A stretch of DNA of 64,000 nt from Defluviimonas aquaemixtae (GCF_900302475.1 NZ_OMOQ01000003.1:434001-498000), one strand, 5' to 3'. Counted from the stretch's first letter, positions 54,874-63,946 are shown. Numbers and translations are program-made. Notes: generated by a model not told the origin, from the sequence alone.

Positions 54874-56160
54874 TCAGGGCGCGAGGAGTTCGGCAAGAAC
54901 GAGCGCCATCACCTTCGCGCTGTCCTCCATGTCCCCGATACCGACCCACTCGTCGGGCTGATGGGCGAGGTCGAGGACGCCCGGTCCGTAGGCAATGCAG
55001 TTCTTCAGCCGTCCGATTCGGTCGATATGTTTCTGATCGTAAGTGCCGGGCGAGACAACGAAAGCTGCCTCGCGCCCGAGCACCTTTTCGATCGCGGCGG
55101 CGGTTGACTTCACGATCGGCGCTTCCTTTTCGGTCATCGTGGGCTGGACCTCGAAAAGGTCGCGGACCTCGTAATCGAAGGTCGGTCGCGCCGCCTTGAC
55201 GCGTTCGAGCATCGCGCTCATTTCGCGCTTCACCTCGGCGAGATCCTCCTCGATCAGGAACCGCCGGTCGATCGTGATCCGGCAGCGGTCGGGGACGCAA
55301 GGCGCCGGGAGGCCGGTATAGTCCTCGTCCTGCTCGCTCTCGCCGCCGTGAATCGCGTTGACGTTAAGCGTCGATTGCTTTGCGCCTTCGGGGATGACCG
55401 GCATGTCGGTGCGCTTGGTGGCGAGAAGCGGAAACAGCGTCGCCTCCATCTCGGCCAGGACCGCGCCCATGTGGCGGACCGCGCAGTCCCCGAGGAAGGG
55501 CATCGAGCCATGGGCGATCCGGCCCTTGGTCTCGATCTCGGCCCACCAGACGCCCCGGTGGCCCAGGCAGATGCGGTCCTTGTGCAGCGGCTCTGGGATG
55601 ATCACGTGCTGGACGCGCTCGGGATCGAACCAGCCCTTTTCGGCGAGGTAAGCGACGCCGCCGAAGCCGCCCGATTCCTCGTCCGCGGTGGCGGAAATCT
55701 CGATGGCTCCGCGGTAATCGGGGCAGGCGGCCATGAACGCCTCGGCGGCAATGACCGAGGCCGCAAGACCGCCCTTCATGTCACAGGCGCCGCGGCCGTA
55801 GATTCGGCCGTCCTCGATCTTGGCGCCGAATGGGTCGCGCGTCCAGCCGTGGCCGACGGCGACCACATCGTGGTGCGAATTGAAATGGACGCAGTCGCCC
55901 GCGCCGGTCCCAACGGCCCGCGCGACGAGGTTCCAGCGCGGATGTGCGATGCTGTCTCCGAGTGCACCCTCCGCGCGGATCAGATCGACCTTGAAGCCAG
56001 CCCGCCCGAGTCGTTCGGCGAGGTAGACGCAGATCTCGTGATAGTTCCGGCCCGGCGGATTGAGCGTCGGGATGCGGATCAGGTCCTGCGTCAGTGAGAT
56101 CAGATCGTCACGCCGGGCAGCGATTTCGCTCTGAATGCGGTTCTCGATATCGGCTTGCAT
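54874..56160 (-). CDS. M20 family deacylase (ArgE/DapE-type)
   Basis: 428 residues. The dinuclear metal site shows in VHFNSHHDVVAVGHGWTRDP, YGRGACDMKGGLAASVIAA and the catalytic Glu in ATADEESGGFGG; VVSPGTYDQKHIDRIGRL is near the end. The length and motifs are those of the acetylornithine deacetylase/succinyl-diaminopimelate desuccinylase group, often annotated as ArgE/DapE family deacylases of unassigned substrate. It is convergent with panC and divergent from the TelA operon. Confidence 0.9.
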   Translation of the reverse strand: MQADIENRIQSEIAARRDDLISLTQDLIRIPTLNPPGRNYHEICVYLAERLGRAGFKVDLIRAEGALGDSIAHPRWNLVARAVGTGAGDCVHFNSHHDVVAVGHGWTRDPFGAKIEDGRIYGRGACDMKGGLAASVIAAEAFMAACPDYRGAIEISATADEESGGFGGVAYLAEKGWFDPERVQHVIIPEPLHKDRICLGHRGVWWAEIETKGRIAHGSMPFLGDCAVRHMGAVLAEMEATLFPLLATKRTDMPVIPEGAKQSTLNVNAIHGGESEQDEDYTGLPAPCVPDRCRITIDRRFLIEEDLAEVKREMSAMLERVKAARPTFDYEVRDLFEVQPTMTEKEAPIVKSTAAAIEKVLGREAAFVVSPGTYDQKHIDRIGRLKNCIAYGPGVLDLAHQPDEWVGIGDMEDSAKVMALVLAELLAP

Positions 56161-56324
56161 GCGCCAAGGCTAATCGTCCCGGCAGCGGGGCCGCAACGGC
56201 AAAACGACCGGAATGCAGGTGACGGGTGCGCTGCTTTTGGGCTAAGAAATTCTCGAGCGAGAGGGATGAAAAGCGAAAGCAGCGTCCCTATCATTGTAAA
56301 TGTGATTAACATCGGGGAGAGCCC

Positions 56325-57401
56325 ATGTCCGATTTCGATGCCCAGATTCTGGAAAGCCAAAAGCAGGTTTCCGAGGCGCAGTCGAAGATTTCCGAGCTGA
56401 CGAGCCGGATTGAAACGGCGCGCCAGAAGCTCAAAGCGGGCGACGACGTGTCGATCGACATCGAGAATGCGACACTCGACGACGTCCACAAGCATGCCGA
56501 GATCATGAATGCGAATATCGCCGAGCTAATCATGGGGCTCGACGACGTAACGGCGGGCTTCTCCAAGGATTTCGACGAGATGCGGTCGAAGACCGGCTGG
56601 GAGAGCTTCGTCGGCATCTTCGCCGCCGGCAAGTCCGAGGCGATGCGGCAGGAGCGCCTGCGCGGCGCCTCCATCGACGACAAGCTTCAGGACCTGATCG
56701 GTAAGTCCGACGTGATCGTGAAGCTGCTGGAAAGCCAACTTAACGTGCTGAACGAGCACAAGAACAAGGTCGAAGGGAACCTCACCGAGACGCTCGGCGA
56801 GCGCGAGGTTACGGTGGGCGAGCTCGAGACGCTTCGCGCCGACATCCAGGCGATGGACCCGAAGATCATCGAGCTCGAAAACCGGATCTCGATGGAGCAG
56901 GACGCCGCTGCGCGGACGAAGCTGGAAAGCGAGCTCGCCGAGCTCAACAAGCAATACAACGCCATGGTGCAGGACGAGCAGGTGAAGCTCGCCAAGTCCC
57001 AGACGCTGGAGCGCTATATCGAGAAGGGCAAGACCTGGGTCGACTCGCTTCAGAACCAGGCGGCGACGCAGATGGTGCTGATCAACAAGCTGCAGACGGA
57101 TACGAAGCAGCGGGTCGTGCTCTACGACGCGCTGACCAAGTCCTTGAAGACCGCGCAGCAACAGGATGTGGCGCACAAGATCAACGAGATCGGGGTTAAG
57201 ACCGACCAGGAGGCGCAGGCGGCGATGGCCGGGATCGGGTCGGCGACGAACACCCGGATGGCCGAGATGCTCGAGGCGCATGAGGACCAGATGGTCTTCG
57301 CCCGCAAGGTGCTGGAGCAGAAGGCCAAGGCCGACGAGCGTTTCGCGCGGCGCTTCGCCGAGATCGTCGAGAAGCACGACAAGAACCTCTACGGTGGCTA
57401 A
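56325..57401 (+). CDS. TelA/toxic anion resistance family protein
   Basis: 358 residues with GGGGAGAG upstream. It is nearly all helical, with heptad-rich coiled coils (about 1-45 and 120-240) and the TelA-type core QNQAATQMVLINKLQTDTKQ. The end FARKVLEQKAKADERFARRF is also helical. TelA-family proteins are linked to tellurite or toxic-compound tolerance and often accompany ATPases or Ter proteins, but the mechanism is unknown. It is the first gene of a seven-gene forward operon; its TAA is followed at once by the GTG of the next gene. Confidence 0.88.
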   Translation: MSDFDAQILESQKQVSEAQSKISELTSRIETARQKLKAGDDVSIDIENATLDDVHKHAEIMNANIAELIMGLDDVTAGFSKDFDEMRSKTGWESFVGIFAAGKSEAMRQERLRGASIDDKLQDLIGKSDVIVKLLESQLNVLNEHKNKVEGNLTETLGEREVTVGELETLRADIQAMDPKIIELENRISMEQDAAARTKLESELAELNKQYNAMVQDEQVKLAKSQTLERYIEKGKTWVDSLQNQAATQMVLINKLQTDTKQRVVLYDALTKSLKTAQQQDVAHKINEIGVKTDQEAQAAMAGIGSATNTRMAEMLEAHEDQMVFARKVLEQKAKADERFARRFAEIVEKHDKNLYGG

Positions 57402-58529
57402 GTGCCCGAACTGGACCTGACCACCGACCACAAGTCGCTCGACGACGACCTCGCCGCGCGGCGCTACTTCGCGAAGTTCGAGCGGATCACCCGGCTTCTG
57501 ACGGGCGTCGCCGAGGAAATGGAGAAGGACCGCTCCTTCTCGGCCATGGACAGCGCGGTGCTGGAGGGCTACGTCCGGGCGATTTCGGGCACGTTCAAGG
57601 CGCTGAGCCTGAAATACCTCGTCTCTGGCCGGATCGACGGGATCGGGCAGAAGCATCTCACGATCGACCTGCACGACAGCGGATTCCCGATCTTCCAGGA
57701 GATCGTGACGATGGCGAATGACGCCGCGCAGGCGGGAAAGCACCTGGACGGCATGCCCGATGCGCTGCGGCTCAAGGACGAGATGGTGCGCCAGATCGTG
57801 GGCGAACGAGTGGTGCCGACGCGCCTGCAATATGCAATGTCGCAGCGGCTGTATTACGAGGCATTGCTGAAAGGCGGCATGTACTTCGCCCAGATGCATC
57901 CGCAGGCGCAGTTCATCGCCGACGTGTCGGGCGGGCGAAAGGGCTACCTCGTGCACTGGGCGGTCTATGACAGCCAATTGAACGTCCCCGTCGTCTACCT
58001 GATGGAGGTCGTGGATTCGGGGCGCAAGGCGCTGCCCTTGGACGAGCGCCGCTGGCCCGAAGCGCAGGCGCATCTGATGGCGCAGTCGGTGGGCGGGCTG
58101 AAGCTTCTGACAATCGCAAAGGGCTTCGACACCGATTTCGACGACCTTCATCCGAAGCGGCTGAGGCGGCTGCACCTCGGGCCGATGTATTCCTCGGCCT
58201 TCACACTTCAGACCGGGCCGATCCGCGAGGTTCTGGAGGAGGCGCGGTCACCCGTGGGGGAGGACTGGGCGCTTGCCTGGACGATCGAGGAACTGCTGAG
58301 CGAACGGGTCGAAGTCGAGAAAGGCTGGTTCTCGAGCGTCGAGCGCGAGGTCTTCAAGCTCGACCCGTTCTCAGGGCGCGGGGCGGAGACCGGCGCCACG
58401 CGGATCACACGGTCGCTGATCCTGCCGCAGCGTCCGTTCCAGGTGCTCGCGGAAATGGATCCGGCCGGGTTCCGGGACGTGCGTAAATTCGTGGTCGGAA
58501 AAGAGGGCCGGGTGCTTGTCTACGGCTGA
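57402..58529 (+). CDS. Uncharacterised protein of the TelA/AAA operon
   Basis: 375 residues from GTG 57402, directly after the TelA stop. No signal peptide or membrane segment is seen. The protein is a soluble mixed alpha/beta sequence; LEGYVRAISGTFKALSLKYL and GGMYFAQMHPQAQFIADVSG are notable, and no catalytic motif is recognised. Its place between TelA and the ATPase suggests a structural or adaptor role in one complex. A repeat unit lies in the 75 bases that follow. Confidence 0.8.
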   Translation: MPELDLTTDHKSLDDDLAARRYFAKFERITRLLTGVAEEMEKDRSFSAMDSAVLEGYVRAISGTFKALSLKYLVSGRIDGIGQKHLTIDLHDSGFPIFQEIVTMANDAAQAGKHLDGMPDALRLKDEMVRQIVGERVVPTRLQYAMSQRLYYEALLKGGMYFAQMHPQAQFIADVSGGRKGYLVHWAVYDSQLNVPVVYLMEVVDSGRKALPLDERRWPEAQAHLMAQSVGGLKLLTIAKGFDTDFDDLHPKRLRRLHLGPMYSSAFTLQTGPIREVLEEARSPVGEDWALAWTIEELLSERVEVEKGWFSSVEREVFKLDPFSGRGAETGATRITRSLILPQRPFQVLAEMDPAGFRDVRKFVVGKEGRVLVYG

Positions 58530-58530
58530 T

Positions 58531-58587
58531 GCCGCCCCGCGGGCTGCCTGCCCCCGGACCCCCAGAGGTATGTCGGCAATGAAGAAG
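58531..58587 (+). repeat. Dispersed intergenic repeat, copy 3 (inside operon)
   Basis: GCCCCGCGGGC-type GC-rich arms and CCCCCGGACC are followed by the tail CCCAGAGGTATGTCGGCAAT and GAAGAAG, ending at 58587. The tail matches copies 1 and 2. It lies 18 bases before the AAA gene start, within an otherwise tight operon. Confidence 0.6.
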
Positions 58588-58604
58588 ATGTGTGAGGGAA
58601 ATGA

Positions 58605-60542
58605 ATGACGGCGCCGCGCAACGAGATGGAGCTGAAGGAAGACGAGATCCGGGCGCACTATGCGGCGGCGGCTTCGATGCTGGACGGCCTCGATCACGCG
58701 CCGCGGCTCGCCAAGGCGCAAGTCGTGGATCAGCCGCGCGAGCGATCGCCCGGAATCGGGGCGCGCCCGCGCTTCCGCTCGACGACACCTGGACTTGTGA
58801 CCCGGTCGACGGCGCGGGCGGAGGGTGTACGGCTCATCGAGCGGATTGAGGGGATCGGCGGCGACGACCCGATCGTCGCGCCGGTCGAGGCCACCGTGTT
58901 GCAGGCGCTGCGGCGGGCGCTGGCGATCGCTCTGGCAATGGGCGAGGCGTTTTCCGACCAGACCGGGCTTACGGAACTGAAAAAGGCGAATCTCGAGAAC
59001 CGGTTGCCGGCCGGGCGGAAGAACGAGTTTTCCGAACTGCTGGCGGCGGAGGCGCTGGCAGTCCTGTCGGTCTTCGCCAATGCGACGGCGTTTCTTTTGG
59101 CGGCGCACGCGACCGAAGAGACAGTCGAGATCGGCTCGGTCGAGGAGGTGCTGACGGACAATGCACAGCTTGCATTGCATGGCGCACTTTGGGAGCTGGA
59201 TCAGGACGTCGCCTTGTTCGCGACCGAGGAGCCGAAGCTGGTGGCGACGGTTCTCGCATATGCCGAGCAGTTGATGGAGAAGGTGCGGCTGCGCGCGGAT
59301 TCCGCATCGCGCCTCGAGGCCTTTACCGGCGCCAATTACCGGGTCGAGGCAGACGACTTCCCGATTTCGGGCTTCGAGCCTGCGCGGAAGGCGCGCGGCT
59401 CGGCGCTGGTCATGACGTTCAAGAAGCCGCACGAGGTCGTGGGCAACCACATCGCCAAGTACCAAGCGATGCGGCTTGCCAAGATGCTGATGGCCTATGA
59501 TTTCGAGCGGAAGCTCAACCCCTTCGCTGAGCTGGGCGGTTTCATCTTCACCTTCATGGGCGACGGCAAGCCGGGGACGGGAAAGACGACGCTGATCCAG
59601 ATGATGGCGGGGCTGCTGAACGACTACTGCAAGGTGGCGGGCTATCCGTTCCGCTTCGCCAACCTCTCCATCGACAATGTGGATTCGTACCAGGGCAAGT
59701 CGGGGCAGAACGCCAAGGCGTTCATCAACAACGTGATGGACCCCGCCGTGATCGGCTTCGGCACGGTCGACGACATCGACCAGGTGGCGGGCAAGCGCGG
59801 CGACCGGCAGTCCTCGGCGGGCCAGCAGGAGATCACGGCGGTGCTGATGGAGGCGTTCGCCGGGGCAAACACGGTCGTGCGGGGGAACTGCACGTTCGGG
59901 ATGTTCTCGAACTACCCGGAAAACGTGGACGACGCGTTGCGCCAGCGGGCGGGAGCGCGGTTTCTGGTCGATGGCCCCCAGACGCGCGAGGATTACATCG
60001 ACATCCTCGCGCTTCTGCTGGGGAAGAACCACCAGATCGCGCTGGGGGAGCACGAGCTCTATGCGGCGCAGGAGATAAAGCGGGCGGTGGCTGAGAGCTT
60101 CGAAAAGCATTCGCGGCCGATGGAGGATGTCTTGCAAAAGGTCTTTGATCAGGTTCGCGGCGAGATCGGGGAACTCGACACGATCGCCAAGCTCGGAACC
60201 TATCTCAAAGCGATCCAGGAGGCGGACGAGCGTTTCACCGGCCGGGCGATCAAGAACATCACCGACGCGGTGAAGGTGCGCGCTATGGATTTCGAACTGC
60301 CGGACGAATGGATGGAGGAGCCGGAGCTGTTCCTCTCTAAGGCCTACGACGAGAAGAAGGCGATGATCTCGGAATTGCGCCGCCCGATCACGGTCGAGAT
60401 GGTGGTGCAGGAGATCAACCGCTATGCGGATTCGGAATTCCGCTATGCCGACAAGTCGGACGAGGTGGCGATCGAGAATGCGGTGCGCGAGATGGGCCGG
60501 ATGGAGGAGGCCAAGCGGCGGTATCTGGAGGGGAAGGGGTGA
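58605..60542 (+). CDS. Large AAA family ATPase of the TelA operon
   Basis: 645 residues from ATG 58605 (GAGGG upstream). The first ~280 residues are mostly helical and Ala-rich without a known domain. The AAA core follows: Walker A GKPGTGKTT at 321-329, Walker B-like IGFGTVDDID at about 383-392, sensor 1 Asn in MFSNYPEN and the Arg pair in DDALRQRAGARFLV. The C-terminal ~180 residues are a helical lid plus charged tail. It probably remodels a protein partner, perhaps the TelA-like protein. Only three bases separate it from the HEPN gene. Confidence 0.88.
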   Translation: MTAPRNEMELKEDEIRAHYAAAASMLDGLDHAPRLAKAQVVDQPRERSPGIGARPRFRSTTPGLVTRSTARAEGVRLIERIEGIGGDDPIVAPVEATVLQALRRALAIALAMGEAFSDQTGLTELKKANLENRLPAGRKNEFSELLAAEALAVLSVFANATAFLLAAHATEETVEIGSVEEVLTDNAQLALHGALWELDQDVALFATEEPKLVATVLAYAEQLMEKVRLRADSASRLEAFTGANYRVEADDFPISGFEPARKARGSALVMTFKKPHEVVGNHIAKYQAMRLAKMLMAYDFERKLNPFAELGGFIFTFMGDGKPGTGKTTLIQMMAGLLNDYCKVAGYPFRFANLSIDNVDSYQGKSGQNAKAFINNVMDPAVIGFGTVDDIDQVAGKRGDRQSSAGQQEITAVLMEAFAGANTVVRGNCTFGMFSNYPENVDDALRQRAGARFLVDGPQTREDYIDILALLLGKNHQIALGEHELYAAQEIKRAVAESFEKHSRPMEDVLQKVFDQVRGEIGELDTIAKLGTYLKAIQEADERFTGRAIKNITDAVKVRAMDFELPDEWMEEPELFLSKAYDEKKAMISELRRPITVEMVVQEINRYADSEFRYADKSDEVAIENAVREMGRMEEAKRRYLEGKG

Positions 60543-60545
60543 GCG

Positions 60546-61082
60546 ATGGCAGACCTAAGTCTTCAAGCATTTGATGAAGTAATTAATGCGCGTCGGACTT
60601 TGCACGGAGGTAATCGAGGAGCCCCAGTTAAACTCGCTGATGGTTCTCGCGAGGGCATTGCCCTCAACAACGCGTGTGTGGTGATGCTTTCATCGGCGCT
60701 GCAATCTTTTGTTGAAGAAGTCTTTCTGGATTGCTCTTTCAAGGCGTTTGGTCGCGTGCTCGTTGAACCGGAACTTAGGAACTACCGAGCGACTTGGAGC
60801 CGTTGGGGTAACCCTAGCCCCAGTAACATCGTTAGCCTGTTTAGACGGTTGGGAGTAGACGATGTCTTCGAAGGATTGAGTTGGCAGAAGCAAGCTGCCG
60901 GAACTCTCAAATCCACGCTCGACACGATCAACCAAGTCAGAAACTGCATTGCGCACGGAAGTGCACTCACGGTTAATAGGCAACCCTACTCCTTGCAGCT
61001 CAATAACATCACTAGATGGCGGAACACAGCTGAGCAGTTTGGAAAGAGATTTCAGGCGCATGCGGAAGCGAAAATCAGATGA
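60546..61082 (+). CDS. HEPN-domain protein (putative RNase) embedded in the TelA operon
   Basis: 178 residues from ATG 60546. The last third carries Rx4H, Arg132 to His137, in QVRNCIAHGSAL, the ribonuclease motif of HEPN proteins. An upstream helix ALNNACVVMLSSALQSFVEE fits the RiboL-PSP/MAE-type HEPN fold. Codon use and base composition are clearly more AT-rich than in the flanking genes, which suggests recent transfer. Yet it is fitted exactly into the operon: three bases after the ATPase stop, and its TGA overlaps the next ATG (ATGA). HEPN proteins are often toxins or abortive-infection effectors. No separate antitoxin is evident. Domain call by eye. Confidence 0.7.
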   Translation: MADLSLQAFDEVINARRTLHGGNRGAPVKLADGSREGIALNNACVVMLSSALQSFVEEVFLDCSFKAFGRVLVEPELRNYRATWSRWGNPSPSNIVSLFRRLGVDDVFEGLSWQKQAAGTLKSTLDTINQVRNCIAHGSALTVNRQPYSLQLNNITRWRNTAEQFGKRFQAHAEAKIR

Positions 61083-62452
61083 AACGCCTCATCGAAAAAG
61101 GCCTGATGTTCGGCAATCTCGTCCATGTCGAGAGCCCGGCGCTGGTCGAGCGCTACAACCGCGCGCTGAAGGCGCTGACGGGGAAGGAGACCAAGCTTGC
61201 CGATTTCCATATTGACGTCTCGGGCTATTCGCCCGAGATCGGCGACGAGTTCTCCGATCATCTCTATCTCAACCACAATGGCTGCAACCGGCAGTTCATC
61301 CTTCTGACGACCGACCAGAAGAACGCGCCGCTACTGAACGCCAGGTTTTCCACTTCGCGCGGCATCCTCACCCGCTTCATCGAGGAAAACGAGGCGCAGC
61401 TTTTCACGCTGACCGCTCGCGACGCGGTGGCGGGGGAGCTTGAGAACACTGTCTACGACCTCGAAAGCCCTGCGCGGCTTTTTGATATCCGCCGCATCAC
61501 TGTCATCGCCGACACGACCGGGAACCATGTCGCCGAAGGGCAGAAGCTGTCGGGCCTGATTGAGAGGTTCCGCACCGAGGAGGACGGCTGGTGGGATGAC
61601 GTGCTGATCGCCGAGATGATCACGTTGGCCGAAAGGACCGGCGACGTGACGCGGAACCCGATCGAGCTGAAATCGACAAGGTTCGACCAGGGCAACTTCT
61701 GGACCGCGCATTTCGGCGGCATCTACGTCTTCCGCGACGTGAAGCACCCGGCGGCGATTTCGGTCGGGCAGAAGCAGGCGCTCGGCCAGTTGCCTATCAA
61801 GTATGTATTCGACATGGACGACCGCAACCAGATCGCCAAGTTCCTTGAAATCAACGACCTCGTGGAGCCGATCGTGAATGCGCCCGGCGCGGATGCGGCG
61901 GCGATCCTGCGCCAGAAGATGGACTTCATTGTGGTCACGGCGGCGGCGGGCCTTGGGCTGGAGATCGGCCACGGGTCGCGGCGCGAGCTGCGGCAGGCGG
62001 CGGCGGCGCTGGGCGCGCGGCTTCCCGACGAGTTCCAAGGCCTCGCAGCACTTCTGCGCTGGGTCGAGACGGGCGCCGACTGGCCACGCATCACCTCGTC
62101 GCACCCCTCCTATTTCTACACGCTACGCGCCAAGCCGCATGCCGACCGGGATCTCGTCAACATGCTCCTGTCGGAGTTGTCGCCCTTGGACGTCCGGCAG
62201 CTTTTCATCTGCCACAAGGAGCTATTCTACCACCTCTACCGGTCGTGGCCGGAGCCGAAGAAGGCCTTCGTCGCCGACTACCTCGAACGCGAATACCAGA
62301 TCGACAAGGCGGGCGCGCGACGAGCGCTCTTCGGCTCGGAACCGGATATGCGTGAACCCGGAGATTCCCGGCCGGGTTGGCCGTCTGGGCGCGAGGACGA
62401 TATTGTCGACATCGTCGGCCCATGGGGCGCCGTGAGGAAGGAGCGCAGATGA
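61079..62452 (+). CDS. Uncharacterised protein of the TelA/AAA operon
   Basis: 457 residues from ATG 61079, coupled to the HEPN stop. No membrane segment or signal peptide is seen. LIEKGLMFGNLVHVESPALV, FHIDVSGYSPEIGDEFSDHL and MDDRNQIAKFLEINDLVEPI look conserved in character. Near the end, SPLDVRQLFICHKELFYHLY precedes a charged tail. No catalytic motif is recognised. It returns to the high GC of the other operon genes. The stop overlaps the start of a small membrane protein gene (ATGA). Confidence 0.8.
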   Translation: MKRLIEKGLMFGNLVHVESPALVERYNRALKALTGKETKLADFHIDVSGYSPEIGDEFSDHLYLNHNGCNRQFILLTTDQKNAPLLNARFSTSRGILTRFIEENEAQLFTLTARDAVAGELENTVYDLESPARLFDIRRITVIADTTGNHVAEGQKLSGLIERFRTEEDGWWDDVLIAEMITLAERTGDVTRNPIELKSTRFDQGNFWTAHFGGIYVFRDVKHPAAISVGQKQALGQLPIKYVFDMDDRNQIAKFLEINDLVEPIVNAPGADAAAILRQKMDFIVVTAAAGLGLEIGHGSRRELRQAAAALGARLPDEFQGLAALLRWVETGADWPRITSSHPSYFYTLRAKPHADRDLVNMLLSELSPLDVRQLFICHKELFYHLYRSWPEPKKAFVADYLEREYQIDKAGARRALFGSEPDMREPGDSRPGWPSGREDDIVDIVGPWGAVRKERR

Positions 62453-62727
62453 TCGCCTTTGTCCGTCTTGCCGTTTTCGGCTTCATCGCGATGACGATCA
62501 TGTATGTACTGCTGTCGATCTATTCGCGCTCGGTCGAACGCGAGCGGCTTGAGAAGGAATGGGACGCCAATCACGGCGGCGGGGGTGATAGTGCCGCAAG
62601 GGACGCCTATATCGAGGCGGGAATGCGCGCGTACCAAGGGAGTTTGCGCCGGAAGCTCATATGGCTCGTCTATGTCATCCCAACGGTGCTGGTGCTTGTC
62701 CTCGTCTATCTGACGAACGTTTATTGA
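62449..62727 (+). CDS. Small two-TM membrane protein
   Basis: 92 residues from ATG 62449, overlapping the previous stop by four bases. Two hydrophobic segments, MIAFVRLAVFGFIAMTIMYV and LIWLVYVIPTVLVLVLVYLT, flank a charged loop with SRSVERERLEKEWDANHGGG. It could anchor the operon's soluble proteins to the inner membrane. No family is recognised. Confidence 0.8.
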   Translation: MIAFVRLAVFGFIAMTIMYVLLSIYSRSVERERLEKEWDANHGGGGDSAARDAYIEAGMRAYQGSLRRKLIWLVYVIPTVLVLVLVYLTNVY

Positions 62728-62734
62728 GGCGATA

Positions 62735-63409
62735 ATGAGATACGCAAAATGGACTTTCCTCACTCTGATCGCGCTGATCGTCTTTGGCTTTCTGCACTAC
62801 ACGTTGCCGCAGCATGACATCGTCAGGATCGTTAACACCTACCAGGAACGGCAGGACTTGAACGACTGGACACGCATCTTCTGGTCAAGCCCGGACGACC
62901 AGTCTGGCGGGCTGATCAACCGCGATGTCCAGTTCATTCAGGCCGTGAAGGCCAACGGCAAGCCGATGGTCTACAGAAACGAGGATACGAGCTGGTCCTG
63001 GCCGCCGTACTTCAAGTTCGACACGGCCAATCTTCAGACCGAGGCGGAGGACCAGAAGTCGACCGCGGCGGACCCGCAATGGGTCTCGGTCACGCATTAC
63101 GGTTGGCGCATCGTGTATTTCTCCGCCTTCCCGAACGCGATTGCGATCAAGCCCGTGGATGGCCCTGACGTGACGGTCATCCCGTGGTTCAACATCTTCT
63201 TCTTCATCGTTCTGCTGCTTATCATCTTCATGATCCGCCGCATGTGGCTGCAGTTCCGCGAGCGCATGATCGATCCTGTCATCGAGGATGTCGGCGAGGC
63301 CTGGGACAGCGTCGATCAGCGTGCCGACGACGCGGCGGACCGGGCGCGCGGCACCTGGGGGCGTTTCAAGGCATGGCTTGGCACCTGGAAGGGCAGGCCG
63401 CGGCACTAG
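62735..63409 (+). CDS. DUF1523 family membrane protein
   Basis: 224 residues. An N-terminal membrane segment is followed by HYTLPQHDIVRIVNTYQERQ and INRDVQFIQAV, hallmarks of DUF1523. Then come a periplasmic-like domain, a second TM (FFFIVLLLIIFMIRRMWLQF) and a charged cytoplasmic tail. The function is unknown. It is the last gene of the TelA operon, seven bases after the small membrane protein. Its TAG stop shares CTAG with the stop of the convergent gene. Confidence 0.87.
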   Translation: MRYAKWTFLTLIALIVFGFLHYTLPQHDIVRIVNTYQERQDLNDWTRIFWSSPDDQSGGLINRDVQFIQAVKANGKPMVYRNEDTSWSWPPYFKFDTANLQTEAEDQKSTAADPQWVSVTHYGWRIVYFSAFPNAIAIKPVDGPDVTVIPWFNIFFFIVLLLIIFMIRRMWLQFRERMIDPVIEDVGEAWDSVDQRADDAADRARGTWGRFKAWLGTWKGRPRH

Positions 63410-63744
63410 AGGTTCCGAAAGTAGGGGTCGATCAGCCAGTAGCCGGCCAGATCCGCCGCCTTCGTTCGCGGCAACCCCACCGCCTCCATCGCGTAGAAGT
63501 CGACGCCGAGCAAGGCTGCCAGGCGCCAGGCGTGATCTGCGGCTGCGCGGGACGGGCTGCCGTCGGCGAAGGTCGCCTCGATCTCGGTCGCGGCACTGAC
63601 AAGGACATAGACCAGTTCCGCCGCCGGCGCCTCGGGCCAGCGCGCCACCATGTCCCGGACGAGAGGCCGCCATCCATCGGGCGTTTCGAGCAGGCGCTCG
63701 ATCGCAAACTCCACCTTCTCGGAACGTGTCGACCCGTCCGACAT
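63406..63744 (-). CDS. Small uncharacterised protein
   Basis: 112 residues from ATG 63744 (MSDGSTRSEKVEFAIERLLE); GTG 63801 with GGAAGG upstream is an alternative that gives 131 residues. It is helical and soluble; AAELVYVLVSAATEIEATFA and RAAADHAWRLAALLGVDFYA are typical parts. No domain is recognised. It is convergent with the DUF1523 gene, sharing the CTAG tetranucleotide for both stops. Confidence 0.65.
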   Translation of the reverse strand: MSDGSTRSEKVEFAIERLLETPDGWRPLVRDMVARWPEAPAAELVYVLVSAATEIEATFADGSPSRAAADHAWRLAALLGVDFYAMEAVGLPRTKAADLAGYWLIDPYFRNL

Positions 63745-63848
63745 CCAACCGTCCAGCCCTTCAAACGGCCTAAAGGCCGCCGCCACCCACTTCCTTGGCA
63801 CCCGGTTTGTCCTTCCAAGTCAACAGCAATCGCGGAAACAAACGGTTT

Positions 63849-63866
63849 TTTGACTTTCTGGTCAAA
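63849..63866. promoter_or_regulatory. Inverted repeat TTTGAC-N6-GTCAAA, candidate operator/promoter element
   Basis: An 18-bp element with perfect 6-bp arms lies about 80 bases ahead of the gene that starts at 63947. Its first arm can also be read as a TTGAC -35 box. This suggests a regulated promoter for the divergent pair here. Confidence 0.4.
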
Positions 63867-63946
63867 TGTGTAGATTGCGGAGATGCGAGACATTCGCTAG
63901 CGTGCCGCGTTATGATCCCATAGCGCCCGCGAGACAGGATTGCCCG

